A DNA stretch of 64,000 nucleotides. It comes from Vitellaria paradoxa (Eukaryota; Streptophyta; Magnoliopsida; Ericales; Sapotaceae). The translations under genes were made by a program, and so were the position numbers. The first letter of the stretch is position 1. Each line of letters opens with the position of its first letter. The DNA lies in the NCBI GenBank assembly GCA_019916065.1, contig CM034233.1, forward strand, positions 43,106,750-43,170,749, in the 5' to 3' direction. Under the pieces are notes generated by a model that searched no databases, was not told where the DNA came from, and was given only the letters and a program-made list of their open reading frames with translations. Of this stretch, positions 35,820 to 48,600 are shown one piece after another.

Positions 35820-37980
35820 ATGGATCCATTGCGTAAGGAGGATCAAGTGCTCGTCCCTCAAGGTTCAACAGTTCCAATTACTATTGGAAGGCCCGAATGA
35901 CAACACACTTGATGTTTATGAACGTAAAAGTCTAGAACGTAGTTCAAAAATGTTGGAGCCCTCCTACGATCAAAATCGAAGGTGTTGAGAAAGATAAGTG
36001 CATCGATCTCTATACTAAGGAAGAATCAGAGAATGCTAAATACAATTTCAAGGCGAACAATAAAATTGTTGCAGACATCAGCCCTGATAAGCTCCAAAGG
36101 ATCTTTAGTTGTTGAAGTGCAAAAGAGGCCTAGTTGACTCTACAAAGGTCTGGTTGACTCTACAATTGACGTATAAGGGAAACCTAGCGGTAAAAAGATC
36201 AAAACTGTAATGACTCGCTACTGAGTTTGAAGAATTGAGGATGGAAGAGTCCGAGAGCTTTGATCATTTTTACAGACGACTAATCGACATCACAAATTCC
36301 TGCTTCAAACTTAGTGAGCCCATTCCTAACCCTAAAATTATTAGAAAAATTCTTCGATCTCTTCCCCTCTTTTAAGAGTCAAAAGTTATAACTATTGAAG
36401 AAATAAGAAATATAGATGTGATAAGATTGGAAGATTTGGTTGGCTCTTTTCAAACTTTTGAAGCTAATGTGATAAAACCTAAAAAGTCAAGAGGGATGAC
36501 TCTCAAGGCAATCAAAGAAGAAGAAGAAAGTCTTATGGATAGTGACAACTCTGACACGGAGGATGAGGAAATTGAGTTTCTTGCCAAGAAGTTGAAGTCC
36601 CTCATTCAAAAGCAGCAGACAAGAAAGCCAAATCCTCCACAAAAGAATTCCTTTAACAACTCTGATAAGAGAGGTAAATCTTCTAACTCCGGTAAGATGG
36701 TGAAAGCAAACATGAGGGTTTGAAGAATAAAGGAATTCAATGTTTCAAATGCTATGACTATGGAACATCTCCTGAGATTACCTTAGTTGAAAGAAAAATC
36801 AGAAATCAAAAAAGAGTTTTAGTGTTACTTAGGATAGTTCTTACGAGGAGTCTACAGAAACAGAATATGAAAACGATAACTTCTCCAGCAACTTTACAGC
36901 CTTCATGACTTTTTTAGATGAGAAGAACTTACTAGGTATACTGAATTCTATAAGGATATAGGTAAGTGTAAATCCTCTTAAAATAATCCTACTAACATTG
37001 GTGAGTCCTCAAATGTTAATTCAATTCATTCTTCTTCCTTTTTTGATAATGAAGAATATATTATTAAAGATAATAATACTGAATTAATTGAAATTAACCA
37101 AAAATAACTAAAAGAAAATGATAGGCTGAAAGTAGCAATTCGAGTCTTGGAGAAGAAAAAAGCAACCCTTGTCAGCAAGTGTGAAAGTCTTATAGCTCAA
37201 CACAATGAAGTCGAGGGCTCCTTACACAGGCTAGAAGCTGAGTACGAGACTTTAAAAGACAAAGATGAGGTATTCAGAGACAAATTTGAAGAAAATGAGA
37301 AAGACTACGATGAAACTAGGGGTGAACTATATGAACTTCAAGAAAAGTTAAGCAAAACTTTAAAAAATCTGCATGAAATCTTGGGTTCTCAATAAAAGGA
37401 TTACAGACAGGCGGGGACTAGGATTTGTTGAAACAAATGAAACAAAGGGTATCAAAGTAAATATTGCTCTAAAGGCATTTATGAACTATCTGATCCTACC
37501 AATCAAGCCTCCACATTTACTTTTCCTCAAAAGAAAGAACCTAAGAAGAATCAAGTCCCATCCCACCCGACAAATGGTAAGTCACGAGACATGTTTAATA
37601 AATCAACTTTAGTTCCAGTCTGCCACCATTGTGAAATGCATGGTCATATTCGACCAAACTATTTTAAGTTGTATGGTGTGCGTAGCAACTATTTTGACAA
37701 TAATAAAAGTTTTTATCTAAAATTGTCAAATAGATTTCAAATCCTTTAAGATTACCTTACCTCTTTTGACTTTATTTTTTTTACTCTTAAGTCAGTGAGA
37801 CAAGTTTTAAAGTAAAAGAAAAATTTTTAATTTGTCAAGAAAACCACACCACCTAATAAAAAGGCATCCAAAGTTGAGAAACCATAAATAAAAACTCGTG
37901 TAGTTTGGGTTAAAAAGGATGATTTGAATGCATGTAAATCTCCTAGGCATGCAAAAGTGGTAAATTTTGATGATAAATAA
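35820..37980 (+). pseudogene. Copia-type gag with coiled coil, broken
   Basis: From an ATG at 35820, broken frames give a copia gag pattern: 'MEESESFDHFYRRL' (about 36241), EEIRNIDVIRLEDLVGSFQ (about 36400), then the open piece 36418-36723 with an acidic SDNSDTEDEEIEF stretch. A zinc-knuckle start GIQCFKCYDYG follows (about 36729), which lacks the later His and Cys. An open coiled-coil piece (37147-37395; Lys/Glu-rich heptads) comes next. A second Cys/His motif CHHCEMHGHIRPNYFKL lies near 37621-37670, with Asn-Tyr where the fourth Cys would fall. Several stops and shifts separate the pieces. Confidence 0.7.
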
Positions 37981-39692
37981 TTAGCAGTATGGCATAGACT
38001 AGGGTGCGCTTAGTGTTTATTTTTTCCTAGTCTATGATTACTTGTAGCATAATTTTAGGAGTAGTGATTTATTTTTATTACTGCTTTGTTTTTGTTTGTT
38101 CTCTATTGCTCTTGTCTTTTGTCTTTATTGGTTATTTTTTTTTCAGAAGTATATTCTCTATAGCACTCTTTTCTTAGCCTCTTTTAACACTTTAGGTTTG
38201 AATTCTGTAAAACTTCCCTTGGGGTGTGTGCCATAACTTAGGCTAAGTATTATCACTTAAAAAATGGGGAGTATCTTGGACTAAATGGGAGCATAATAGG
38301 TTTTTTGATATATATTTTATCTATCATACACTGTTATCTTTTTAACTCTAGAAATTTTATAATAAATGGATTGAACACCATTAATGTGTGTTACCTCTTA
38401 AAGCACACATTGACTGTTCTTTGTTATGCTTATGATGCTCTAAATTGTTAAAACATAAGATTGATTCTCACTAGGTTTAATGTCACATTATTTTTGTATT
38501 TGTTGAATTGAATTCTCTTCTTTGTTTATTTGTGTATATTGGGCCTAGTAAGTAGAAGTCTGGAAAGGGTTACCGGTGGAACCAATAAGAAACCCCTTAA
38601 TGACATGGCTATCAAAATAACCAACCTCTAGGTTAAGATGATTTATTGGAACAATTACCTACCGATAAACATATGAAAGCTGACATGCACATTAGGTTGC
38701 TGAATTTAAAAAATAATAATAATAATAAAATAAAAAAATTAGAGATACAAGTTGAAAATGGTTGAATTCATTTTATTTTTCCCAATTGCAACCTATAGCC
38801 TTCGAAAATCATTCTATCCTGGCATTTATAATCGTAATGTTTCATTGTATATGGTTTAATTGTTCTTAAATTCACATATGCACTTAGATTTTCATTTGTA
38901 TAGCCTTGAACATTATATGGAGTTATGTTAAAAGATTTTAAATATTACAAGTTCATATCTTGGTGATTGTTCAATTTGTTTAATTATTTAATCTCCAAGA
39001 ATTCAATTAAAATAGTGTGTGAAAAGATTAAAATGTGAATTAATAGTTTATTTGCTCAAACTTGGTTCACTTCCTTTGTTTTAATTTTTTTAAGTCATTT
39101 TTTTAATTTTTTTGTGGGCACATAACTTAGTGAATTTTGCAAGATTTTAAACCTACTAGTTGCTTGGTATTTAGCTGGGTAGTTGATAAGTCACTAAGTG
39201 TACCAAAGATAATAACATTTCTGAATTTTTGTGATATTTTTGTGTTTATTTTAATGATGAAGTCATGCCACAAAAAGGGGGAGAGACTTTTGGATGATGA
39301 AATATGTTAGATGCTGGTTTGTATTTTTTTGGTTGGTTAGTGGGATTCTTTCCATGTTTTTTGTTGTTACATACTCTTCTTATTCCCTTTATCTTTATTG
39401 ATTCATGTCCCATCATTCTCACTCTTTATTTCCTTAGTTTCATATTTGATAATTTTATGACAAAGAAAGGAGATAAGAGTTTGATTTTTTAATTCTAAAC
39501 TTAATACTTTTCACATGGTGTTTTGTTTAAGTGATGTGCAGGTTCATTTAGGAACATTGATCAAGGGAGAACTCACAAGTTCACATACTGAGGGGGAGCT
39601 CATATTGATTAAGTTTAAATATTAGGAAATGTTTTATTTTTTTTAGATTGTATACAAGAGCATTGTTTTGTCACAAAATTGTCAAAGGAGAT
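37981..39692 (+). other. Non-coding interior of the gag-only element
   Basis: T-rich sequence without pol motifs. It includes 'ggggagtatcttgg' (38263) and 'gggggagagac' (39278), which look like old polypurine-type words, and a purine tract 'caaaggaga' directly before the 3' LTR. A 62-codon frame at 39304-39492 is T-rich and unlikely to be real. Confidence 0.45.
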
Positions 39693-40345
39693 TGTTAGGT
39701 TTATTTTTGTAATTAGCAAACTAGTGAACAAAATAATGATTTTAAATTTGTACTTTTAGGCATTTGGTTAAGGTGTCAAAGGTATAGGTTTAAAGAATTT
39801 TTGGAAATTTTCTTATTACTTAAGGAAGTTGAAAATATTTTAAGGAAGGTTTCTTAATATTCAAGGAGGTTGGAAAGTTTCCTAAAAGATTTTGATAAGT
39901 CTCCTAAAAGATTTTGGAAACAACAAACTATATAATCTTATGTAAAATTAGATTACTAGAGTGCTCTATATATTGAAGCCTTCTACTTAAGTTTCTACAC
40001 TACAGAGAACGTGAGATAAAAAACTATTACATTAACTCAAGAGTTCTCTTTCATCTCTTAGCCAAACAACTTCGCATATTCGTAGTTCATGATCTTCAAG
40101 GAATTGAAGATTGGCCTTTCTCTAGTGTGGGTTCATCACTTGAATACAAGCAAAGTTTCAACACAAGGGATTGAGGGATGTTGATTGGATAATTTTGTGG
40201 TTGTGGCTTTATAACCTGGTTTATATAGTGAAAGAAGTGTGTGGTTTTTCTCGATTTGGGTTTTCCACCCTTGTATCACTTTATTTTTCTGCACTTATTT
40301 GTTTGACTGATTGTTTGATATTATGCTTCATGTATTTTTTTTTCA
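39693..40345 (+). repeat. Gag-only copia 3' LTR
   Basis: 653 bp, collinear with the 5' LTR, ending TTTTTTCA before the target duplication aaatg. Roughly one base in six appears changed relative to the 5' LTR, judged by eye. Confidence 0.85.
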
Positions 40346-40614
40346 AAATGAAATAGTAAACATGAAGTTTTTGTTTTGTAAATTTTATTCTAAATATTCC
40401 TAAACGACCACATAAAAGCATAAAGTTAATGGAAGATGATGGAATTAGTGAATGACTTGGAAATTTGGTTTGATAATTATGACGGCTTTGAAATGATGAA
40501 CCCATTGGTAGCTGTACTTCACTCGTAGTGGATTGGTTATTCCGTTTAGACTATAGATTTCAGTTTCAATGTTATGTTTCAGATGTTGGAACACTATGGT
40601 TAGATACTCTATGT

Positions 40615-41715
40615 TAATTTCACCATTCTCATTTTGTCATCCTCTGTAGTAGCACCAAAATGTACTGAGATTTATTATGTTAGTATTGGTGGAGGCATAA
40701 AAACAGATGTAGCTAAGTTCGTGGCATGTTGTTTAACCTGCCAAAACAAGTAAAGATAGAGCATTAACAACCAGGTAGACCACTCCAACCGCTTATAGTA
40801 GCACAATAGAAATGGGAACATATTACAATGAACCTAGTTTCAGGATTACCATAGTCACCTACGAAGAATAACTCTATTTGGGTCATTATACATAGGCTAA
40901 TAAAATTAGCTCACTTTTTGCTGGTTCATACCACTGATACTCTTCAAAAGCATAGTGAGTTATACATCAATAAGAGTGTGTGTGTCTACATTGAGTACTA
41001 GTTTCCATTATTTTGGATCCAAATCCAGTATTTATGATCCAAATTTGACAAAGTTTACAGGAAGTATTAGCACTTCTCTATGGCACAACTTTTCATCCAC
41101 AAACTAATGGGTAGTTGGACTAGCTAATTTAGATATTGCTTTTCTTCCAAATTGTTTGGTAATTGGGAGGACCACCTACCTTTGATTGAGTTTGTATACA
41201 ATAATAGATATCGGATAAGAATTGGATGGCAATTATGAGGTTTTGCAAAGATCATGCCATTGATAGTTTTGTGTGCCGAAGTTGGTGACATAGTGTTGGT
41301 GAGACTATATTTCATTTAGCAGATTTCAAAAAAGGTGATAGTCATTAAGCAGAGACTACTTATAGCATAGAGCTGACAGAAGCGCTATTCAAATCAATGA
41401 GATAGACCTTTATGATTTGAAGTTAGTGATTATGTGTTTCTCAAAATATCTCTAAGATCGAGAATCGTTCATTTCAATAAGAAGGGAAAGTTAGCAACAA
41501 CGTACATTGGATCATCTGAGATTCCCAAGAATATTGGTGAGGCGGCATACAGATTAGTTTTATCACCACATCTGTCACATATCCATAATGTTTTCTGTAT
41601 TTTAATGTTATGAAAATATTAGTTAGACCCATCGCACATCATTGGTTGGGATGCACTACAGATTGAAGAAGATGTAATATTTGAGCAGTAACCCATTTGT
41701 ATCGAGGGTTGAAGT
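40615..41715 (+). pseudogene. Tekay/Del-like gypsy integrase remnant, plus strand
   Basis: Plus-strand pieces in shifting frames read ADVAKFVACCLTCQ-like zinc-finger residues (40700-40745), EHITMNLVSGLP-like and IWVIIHRLIKLAHFLLVHTTDTL-like core residues (40820-40940), FHPQTNG (41091-41111), and a C-terminal stretch (SDYVFLKISPRSRIVHFNKKGKLA, 41428-41500). This is the integrase layout of Tekay/Del chromoviruses. The second Asp is hard to see. Sequence similarity stops near 41715, before a chromodomain. Confidence 0.7.
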
Positions 41716-43159
41716 GTGTAAACACCCAATTTTGCCCAAACTTTTAGAGATGACACAGTATGCCATAAGTGACCAGGAAATGTCAAAATTAGCAGGAATG
41801 TTATAGAAACGAATAAGAATCTCCCCTATAAATTTTAGAAACCTTAGATTTGCTAAAAAAAAAAAAAAATTCTTTTATTTCAGCTAAGAACTGTGGAAAT
41901 GTTAGATTATTGAAGTGCAAACTTCAACATATGGTATAGAATAATATAGACGTCTAGTGAATGGCACATTTGATAGGAACACTCCAAAGATGTACAAACC
42001 TCTTAGATAAATCTTGGAAGCTATAGAATCACCAATATGGTGAGCTCTTCCCTTTTGGCCCAAAATTGCTAAAATATAAAGTCTCCCGAACTTCTATAGA
42101 TGGAAAAAATGATGAGAAGACAACATAATTGGCAAAAATATTCCAATGACTAGCAAAAACCATCTTTATGAATTTCGGATCTGTAGAGTTGCTAGTAGAT
42201 AGAACACTCTCGACTTAGCCTGGAACTATTAAAATGCTAAACTAATAATGGACTATAAAATGGCACATGCTTCTACAAGATGGCATCATTGGTGGAAATA
42301 TTCTCATTATGAACATAATCCATCCTTAACATATTTCAGAATTCATAAAAATATTCTTAAAGTCTGGAAAGCTCAAAAAGCTAGATGTGATTTTCAATTA
42401 CTTCCTTAAGTAGCAGTAGGGGCCCCCAAATCAAGTAGTTTGCACTGATTCATAAAAAAATAGATGATGAACAGAACACTTATTTCTAATTAGATTCCTC
42501 CAAAACTTTGTAGAGATGCTAAGCATAACATAATATCAAACATTATAAGCTAAGATAGCCTCAGTTCCCAAAAATAGAAAGTTCCTTCATATTAAACCCC
42601 ACAAAAAATCCCTATCTCTTGTGAAATTGTGCAAATGGGGATTAGGACTTCTATTCGAAGTCAGAAGAGCCCAAAATCAGTAGAGATGCTTAATGAACAA
42701 TTATAATATAAACTAGAAATAAATTGAAGTTGAGGTACCATTCTAGAATGTGGGCCCACATTTGCCCATGACATAGGCCTATAAAAGCTACTATCAACTA
42801 AATGGCCTATCCTTTTAAACTACCCACATCTTTGGGATTTGGCTTGTATCCATCATTGAAGTTATAAAACCAAAAACAAAAGAAAGAAGAAGAGCCTGCT
42901 CTATTTTAGCCTATTTTTTAATATTGAAATTGGGAAAGTAATAACTTAAGCTTTGGGAAGTTGATTTCACCTAGATTTTACTTAGTGCACTTCTAAGAGA
43001 CTAGTACTGAAATATATAATGAACCCTAAGGAATGAAAATTTAAGAAACACAAATTTTAGTAAAAATGACAAACAGATACTGAAACTTCTTAGAAAATGT
43101 TGTGAATCATCATGAAATGACTGAAGCACTTTAAAACACATCCTATGCCATGCCAACAC
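41716..43159 (+). repeat. Possible LTR-like segment of an unassigned element
   Basis: Starts 'tgtgtaaacacccaattttg', a plausible LTR beginning, directly where the Tekay-like integrase stops. It contains a TATA-like 'cctataaaagc' at 42778-42788. No partner LTR, PBS or TSD was found, so this is tentative. Confidence 0.3.
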
Positions 43160-45036
43160 TGTAATGACATAGTATTTTGTATTCTATTGTTTATCTATTT
43201 TTGAGCGTATTGTGCTATTTTGTGGGGACTGTTTGATTTTGGTAGACTCTTGTGGTTAGAGATTAGATTAGATTTTAAACATAATTAAGCTTCAACACAT
43301 AGAGATTTTTCTGTGTAGGGGTCTGGAGTGCGCACAATGTATCCTTTCTCATGCACTTGATCAGGGCGCTGAGTGTTTCATACGCACTGGAGGGTCCTTA
43401 GCATATGCACAATACTTTCATTCTCATGTACACTACTTGTCTAGATCTTTTCTGATAGTTCTCAACTACCTATCTGTTACTTTAAACTTCTATGGGTGTA
43501 TGTATATATTCTATCAATTGGAGTCTTCCATGTGGATTTGAATTGCTTATTCAGCCTTCTTTTCACTCACTCCCATCTTTATCATTCCTTTTGAATTTTG
43601 GTTTGATTGGAGTGAGTGTGTGCGACTTTGTGTGAGTGAGTTCAGAGAAAAAAGTGGGGGAGAGAGTTTGAGTAAGTGTTGTGAGGTTAGGTTTCATAAA
43701 CTAGTAAGTGTGTGTAGTTTTGTGGCTTGGTAGTGGTGGCTTGGTGGTTTTGGTCGAGGCTTGGAGGTGGTGGTAGTTCTAGTTGGACTTGGTTAGATAT
43801 TTGGGTCCTTTTGCATTCTGTTTCTTCTATTCTTTAACTTCTCCATCAGGTTTGAGGTAGGGGTTTTAGTTTATGCTGTGAGTTGTCAAGTCTTAAGCGG
43901 AGGATGTGTGGTTATGATAATGTGAGGATGTTTGTGATGATGCATGATACATATAAGTGTGCATATAAACTATAATTGGATTGGGTTTTGATGTAATTCA
44001 TGATTATCGTTATAAATTGATGTGTAGGTGAGAAGGGAATGTACTCCTGACTTGTTTTGGCATCCATTGGTATATATATGATGACTTTATGTGATGATTG
44101 GAGAAGGAGAGGAGTTTGGGAGTTAGGATCGAAGCTGGAACCTAAAGTTTTTCGCTTTACTGATTGAGTGTTAGTTATGTACATAAGTGGCTTATGTCTA
44201 TGCATGCGACAATAGGGTTTGGGTTGGCATGCACGTGAGATTCATCTTTATGTATGCATAAAGTGGGTTAAGGCTTGGCGTACGTGCAAGATTTCATCTA
44301 GCATATGCATGACAATCAAGGGGTCAAGGCATGTGCATGGGACTCCATCTTGCGTGCACACGACCGAAGTCCAAGGCATGTTATTTTTTCTTTTTTAGTT
44401 AAAAGCATGTTTTATGTATAATAGTTAGCAAAATATGACATATTTGTGAAAATTGATATTTGTTTAGATTATTTAACCGAAAGTGTTATGTTATATATGA
44501 TATTGAGAATGATGTGATTAGTTGAACATGATTATGGGATGCTAAAAATTAAAAAAAAATAAAAAAAAAAGTGAAGTGTGGTTTGCATATAACATGTGGT
44601 GCTTAGATTAAATTGTTAATTGTATTGTTGTGATATGAGATGCGAGTTGTGGTGATAAGTTGAGTATTGTTTTTGAGTAGAAAGGTTTTGGAAAATAGAA
44701 GGCATATGTACCTATAGGTTGAAAGTTCTTAGGCCTGCGTAGGGGTTAGTTGTCATATCTAGTATGTTAGTAGCTTCCAAAATGATATAGATGCCTTCTG
44801 TGGCATGTGAATTGTCATGGACCTATGTATTAGAAATTGTGATCTATTATCCTAACTATATGATTAAGGGATAATAGACTATGGCTGAGCTCAAATGGCT
44901 ACAAGTCAATCACGCAAAATACCTACTCATATTGTGTGTGTGTGTGTGTGGGTGGGTGGGTGAGTGGGTGTGTAGCTAGGTGTGTGGGTGTGATGTGATG
45001 TGATGATGGTAGATGTGGTGCACAATAATATACTTT

Positions 45037-45076
<40 letters not shown>

Positions 45077-45721
45077 ATGCGTATAATGAGAATGATGTGG
45101 ATGAGATAATGATTATGTTGATGAGTATATATAGATGATGATGACAATAACGTTAATATTATGTTTATGCTTTGTTCTAATGTGTCTTGAGATGCATGTT
45201 TATGATAATACCATGATTAAAAAAAAAAAAAAAAATTGTTTATATGCTACTTGTTGTGTAGTGAACAAAAGTGTATATCGTGCTTACTCTCTTATAGATT
45301 TTGTTGTAGATTCTGCAACGAGGTTGCCTATTAAACCTATTGATTGGGAGACTTAGAATTCCTTGTTTCTTTTATTGTGGTCTTTTGATCACCTATTTAT
45401 TTATTTTTGGTGCCTCGAGTAGTAGACCATGATGTATATGTTTATCCTATTCTTTGGGTCTTCTTTAGTGATGCTAGTTGTATATATTTTATATACAATT
45501 ATTCAGTTGGGTTGTATTAGTTAAGTTGAGTCCAATAACTTTATTTTGGAGCACTGTGCCCAATTAAAAGCCAAGGCTCATAGATGTTTATATTTTGGCT
45601 TTGTTTATTTATTTTGCTTAGGTTGTTGTATAGCTCTAGTTGAGCAACATGTATGTGGTTGTTATATATGTTTGTTTATGTTATAGCTCGCACTCCTAGG
45701 TCATTAATTTGAGGTGTGACA
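43160..45721 (+). repeat. Long chromovirus (Tekay/Del-like) LTR, plus orientation
   Basis: About 2.56 kb, beginning TGTAATGACATAG and ending GAGGTGTGACA, followed by TTGGAATTAGAGCC (45724-45737), a worn tRNA-Met primer-binding site of the kind that follows Tekay-type LTRs. It contains GT-rich repeats (44935-44960) and an AT run (45040-45072). Only about 150 bp of internal sequence remains after the PBS. Confidence 0.55.
45040..45072. repeat. (AT)n microsatellite
   Basis: A pure AT dinucleotide run of about 33 bases inside the long LTR. Confidence 0.92.
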
Positions 45722-45873
45722 AGTTGGAATTAGAGCCTAAGTTAGATCATGTAGGGACAACGGAGCCTTTTGAGTTTATGTTTTGTGTTTTTGTCCCCAA
45801 ATATTTGTGTTCTGATTGTTTGTTAACTTTTGAATACTCAAGATGTTATCTGTCTTTTGGTTATCATTATTGT

Positions 45874-48296
45874 TGTGACACATCAAATCCTATAACTCGG
45901 AGTGCGAATTACTAATCATGCAATCACATCACAAACTCAACTTGTAAACCCATTAGAGCCACACAACCCAACATAACAGAATATAATAAATAATAAACCA
46001 AAAGGCAAAATATACATAACAAGCCAAAGGAAAAATAGAATTAAGGCCTCAACCTAGCCTATGCAACCTAATCGAGTCAATGTACGAAATATATAGGAAA
46101 CCTCAACTCAATGAGCTATCAAAAGAATACATACGTAAATCTCTCAAAAGAACACAAATAAAACAAAATAACATGGGAGGACATATTATCCTTGGCTAGA
46201 TGTCCCAACCTGAGAATCAGCATCATAGCCTACAACAAAGCCCATACAGGAGTGAGCACAACTACTAGTTCTCGCAAAGAAAGCATAAAAGATGCCCCAT
46301 CATGCTATTACATGAGCATATCAAATCATCATATCATATATCAGGTAGTCAACATCAACCATAGTTAGAACCACATTCTATATCCCATCTCCTCAGTTTA
46401 ACTAAATTAATTATTCATTACTTATATTAAAAGTCATATACACAATATAATCCAAATCAATATACTATGAGTTTGAAACTATGTTCGGTGGGCCTATGGC
46501 CATATAACCTAACTTAATTGCACATCCCATGCCTGTCTCATATAACCCTGGCCATATGAATGAACCATGTGAATCCACTTCCACCATCTGAGCTAAACCT
46601 TAGTACTAGACGTTATAAAGCATCTGCCTCATTTTGTAGGCCGCAAACCTATCAGATGTGAGTGCCCCATCCCTACACATGTTTTGAGATTTTCAACCTT
46701 TAGGTATACTAATATTATTATACCCTATTATTTAGTACCTTTATGCCTAAAACCTAAAATCAATATAACATATGTATATATAAATATTATGACATAACAT
46801 TAATTAACTTTTATCATAAACTTAACCTATCATTTAGTGATGGTTAATCTCATACGTCTCAAAGTTCTAAAATCATAAAACTATAGCAAAATTTATCTTG
46901 TCAATGCATTAAACATCAAAATGAGAAAAATATATCAAATGTCAGGATTGCCTGCGCACTAATTCTCATCAGGCATACCCACAGAAAAGTGGACCTAGCC
47001 AATCATGTGTACCAGACAAACCCTAGGTGTATGAGACAGCACAGTCAACTTGCGTATGCACAAGATATCCTACCGTGTGTGCACGAGAAAAGTCCCTCCT
47101 TGGCATGCACACGAGATACAAAGGGGTGTGCACACAGGAAGGTGGCGTTGCAGGTGCGCTCTTGAGAATGAAGCTTGCATACGGACAATAGAGCTCCTAC
47201 AACTGTGACACACCATACTTTGTTACTAGATTTTTCAATCCATTCAAGTTTCAAGTTTCACAATATCCAAAATTTCTCAAATAAAAATATTTCACGTCAT
47301 AATAGGAATATCTATAAATAACATTCAAACATTAATTTGAAACATGAAGTAAGAATTTGAAGAAATGGTCTTATATATATTTTCTCTCTCAATATATCTA
47401 ATAAAGTATACATATATGCTTAATATCTCAACCAACAAAATCCACAATATTCATGCATCTTCAATTAACCTTAATAACCAAACCCAGCCAAAGTGAAAAT
47501 GAAACATCAAGAAAAGACCCCTACCTTTATTCCAAGTAGAAGAGGAGAAGGAAAAGGAAGAAGATGATGATTCAACAAGAAGAAGAAGATGGTGACCACA
47601 ACCGTAACCTCAAATCCATGGCCAAGACCCACCAAAAAACTAACCCACAAACCCAAATCCACTCCAAGATCAATAGCAAAACTCCAAAATCCAAAATAAC
47701 TAGCTTACCTTGTAAACTTAGACATACACACCACTCTCTCTCCATATATATATATATATATATAAATATATCACTTAGTTATACGCATAGACATAGATGA
47801 AACAAATTTTGAAAAGGAAAGAAGAGAAAAAAGAGGAAAAAGAGAGAGGTGGTGATGGAACTAGTTGAGGCGGTGAGAATAGCTCTAGGTGTTCATAGAT
47901 ATCATAGTATGGCTTGAACCATAGATATCGGATCTGATAATACACTGAAAAAAAATAAAAAGAATTGAAACTAATGTTAAAACATAGACCTAGGTGAGGA
48001 TGTGTGCATGAGAAAAAGAATTGCATGCGCATGCCAAACTCCAGGTCACCCTATGCGCATAAGAAGAAAATAGTCACTAACACACCCTACACTTGGACAC
48101 ACTATGCACATCGGAAAGAGATAGGTGTGCGTACAACAAAACTAGGTCTTGAAAAATCAGCCAAGACCAAACCAAGCCCCAAAATACACCCAAACATAAC
48201 CCCCAGCCATTTAAAATTGTGAATAACTTCACAAAATATATAAATAGGACGTCATAAATTATGATATTAAATAAAACACAACTTTGGGTTGTTATA
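45874..48296 (-). repeat. Second long chromovirus LTR, opposite orientation
   Basis: About 2.4 kb. Its end read on the minus strand ('cgcactccgagttatagg' then 'gatgtgtcaca') matches the end of the plus-oriented LTR ('cgcactcctaggtcat' then 'gaggtgtgaca'). Both LTRs share passages rich in 'gcatgcacacgag'-like words (44220-44360 against 47040-47150 and 48000-48120 on the other strand). Beyond 48296 on the minus strand lies the expected pol end with 'gaggatgaaatttttgt'. Confidence 0.55.
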
Positions 48297-48600
48297 ATCT
48301 CTCCCAACAAAAATTTCATCCTCAAAATTTGAGGAGTAACAAAATCAAGTCATAATAAAAATAAAGAATCAAAAATATAACATCGTGAAAATAATTGAGG
48401 ATACCAAGTTTGCATTTCTACTTCTCTTTCCCAAGTCAATTCCATAACCCTATGATGCTTCCATAGTACCCTCACCAAAGATATCCTCTTCCTGCGGAGC
48501 ATCCACTCCCAATAATCCAAAATCTTCACTGAAGTAAACTCATAGGACATGTTTGTGTCCACCTAGAGCTTGGTCCAATCCAAAACATTATGAGGTTTGA
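48297..48600 (-). pseudogene. Tekay/Del-like pol C-terminus with chromodomain, truncated
   Basis: A minus-strand 70-codon frame (48562-48350) reads VKILDYWEWMLRRKRISLVRVLWKHHRVMELTWEREVEMQ across its length. It matches the Tekay-type pattern of a linker, then a chromodomain with VKVLW and ATWE-like positions. It is followed by the 3' non-coding stretch into the LTR at 45874-48296. The rest of pol is absent; the element is cut off near 48.6 kb. Confidence 0.72.

Larger units (their letters stand above)
35100..40345 (+). mobile_element. Gag-only copia-type LTR retrotransposon (TR-GAG-like), plus strand
   Basis: LTRs at 35100-35757 (658 bp) and 39693-40345 (653 bp), both TGTTAGG...CA, flanked by aaatg on both sides (35095-35099 and 40346-40350). 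The interior has a tRNA-Met-type PBS, a decayed gag with copia features and a coiled-coil stretch. I find no protease, integrase or reverse transcriptase in the remaining 1.7 kb. The LTRs differ at many positions, so it is old. It would have depended on enzymes from an autonomous partner. Confidence 0.85.

Noticed and set aside
45135..45915. Short plus frames with many Cys/Tyr residues (45135-45356, 45709-45915)
   Set aside because: They lie in LTR/leader sequence with skewed composition and no homology; Cys-rich appearance follows from TGT-rich DNA.
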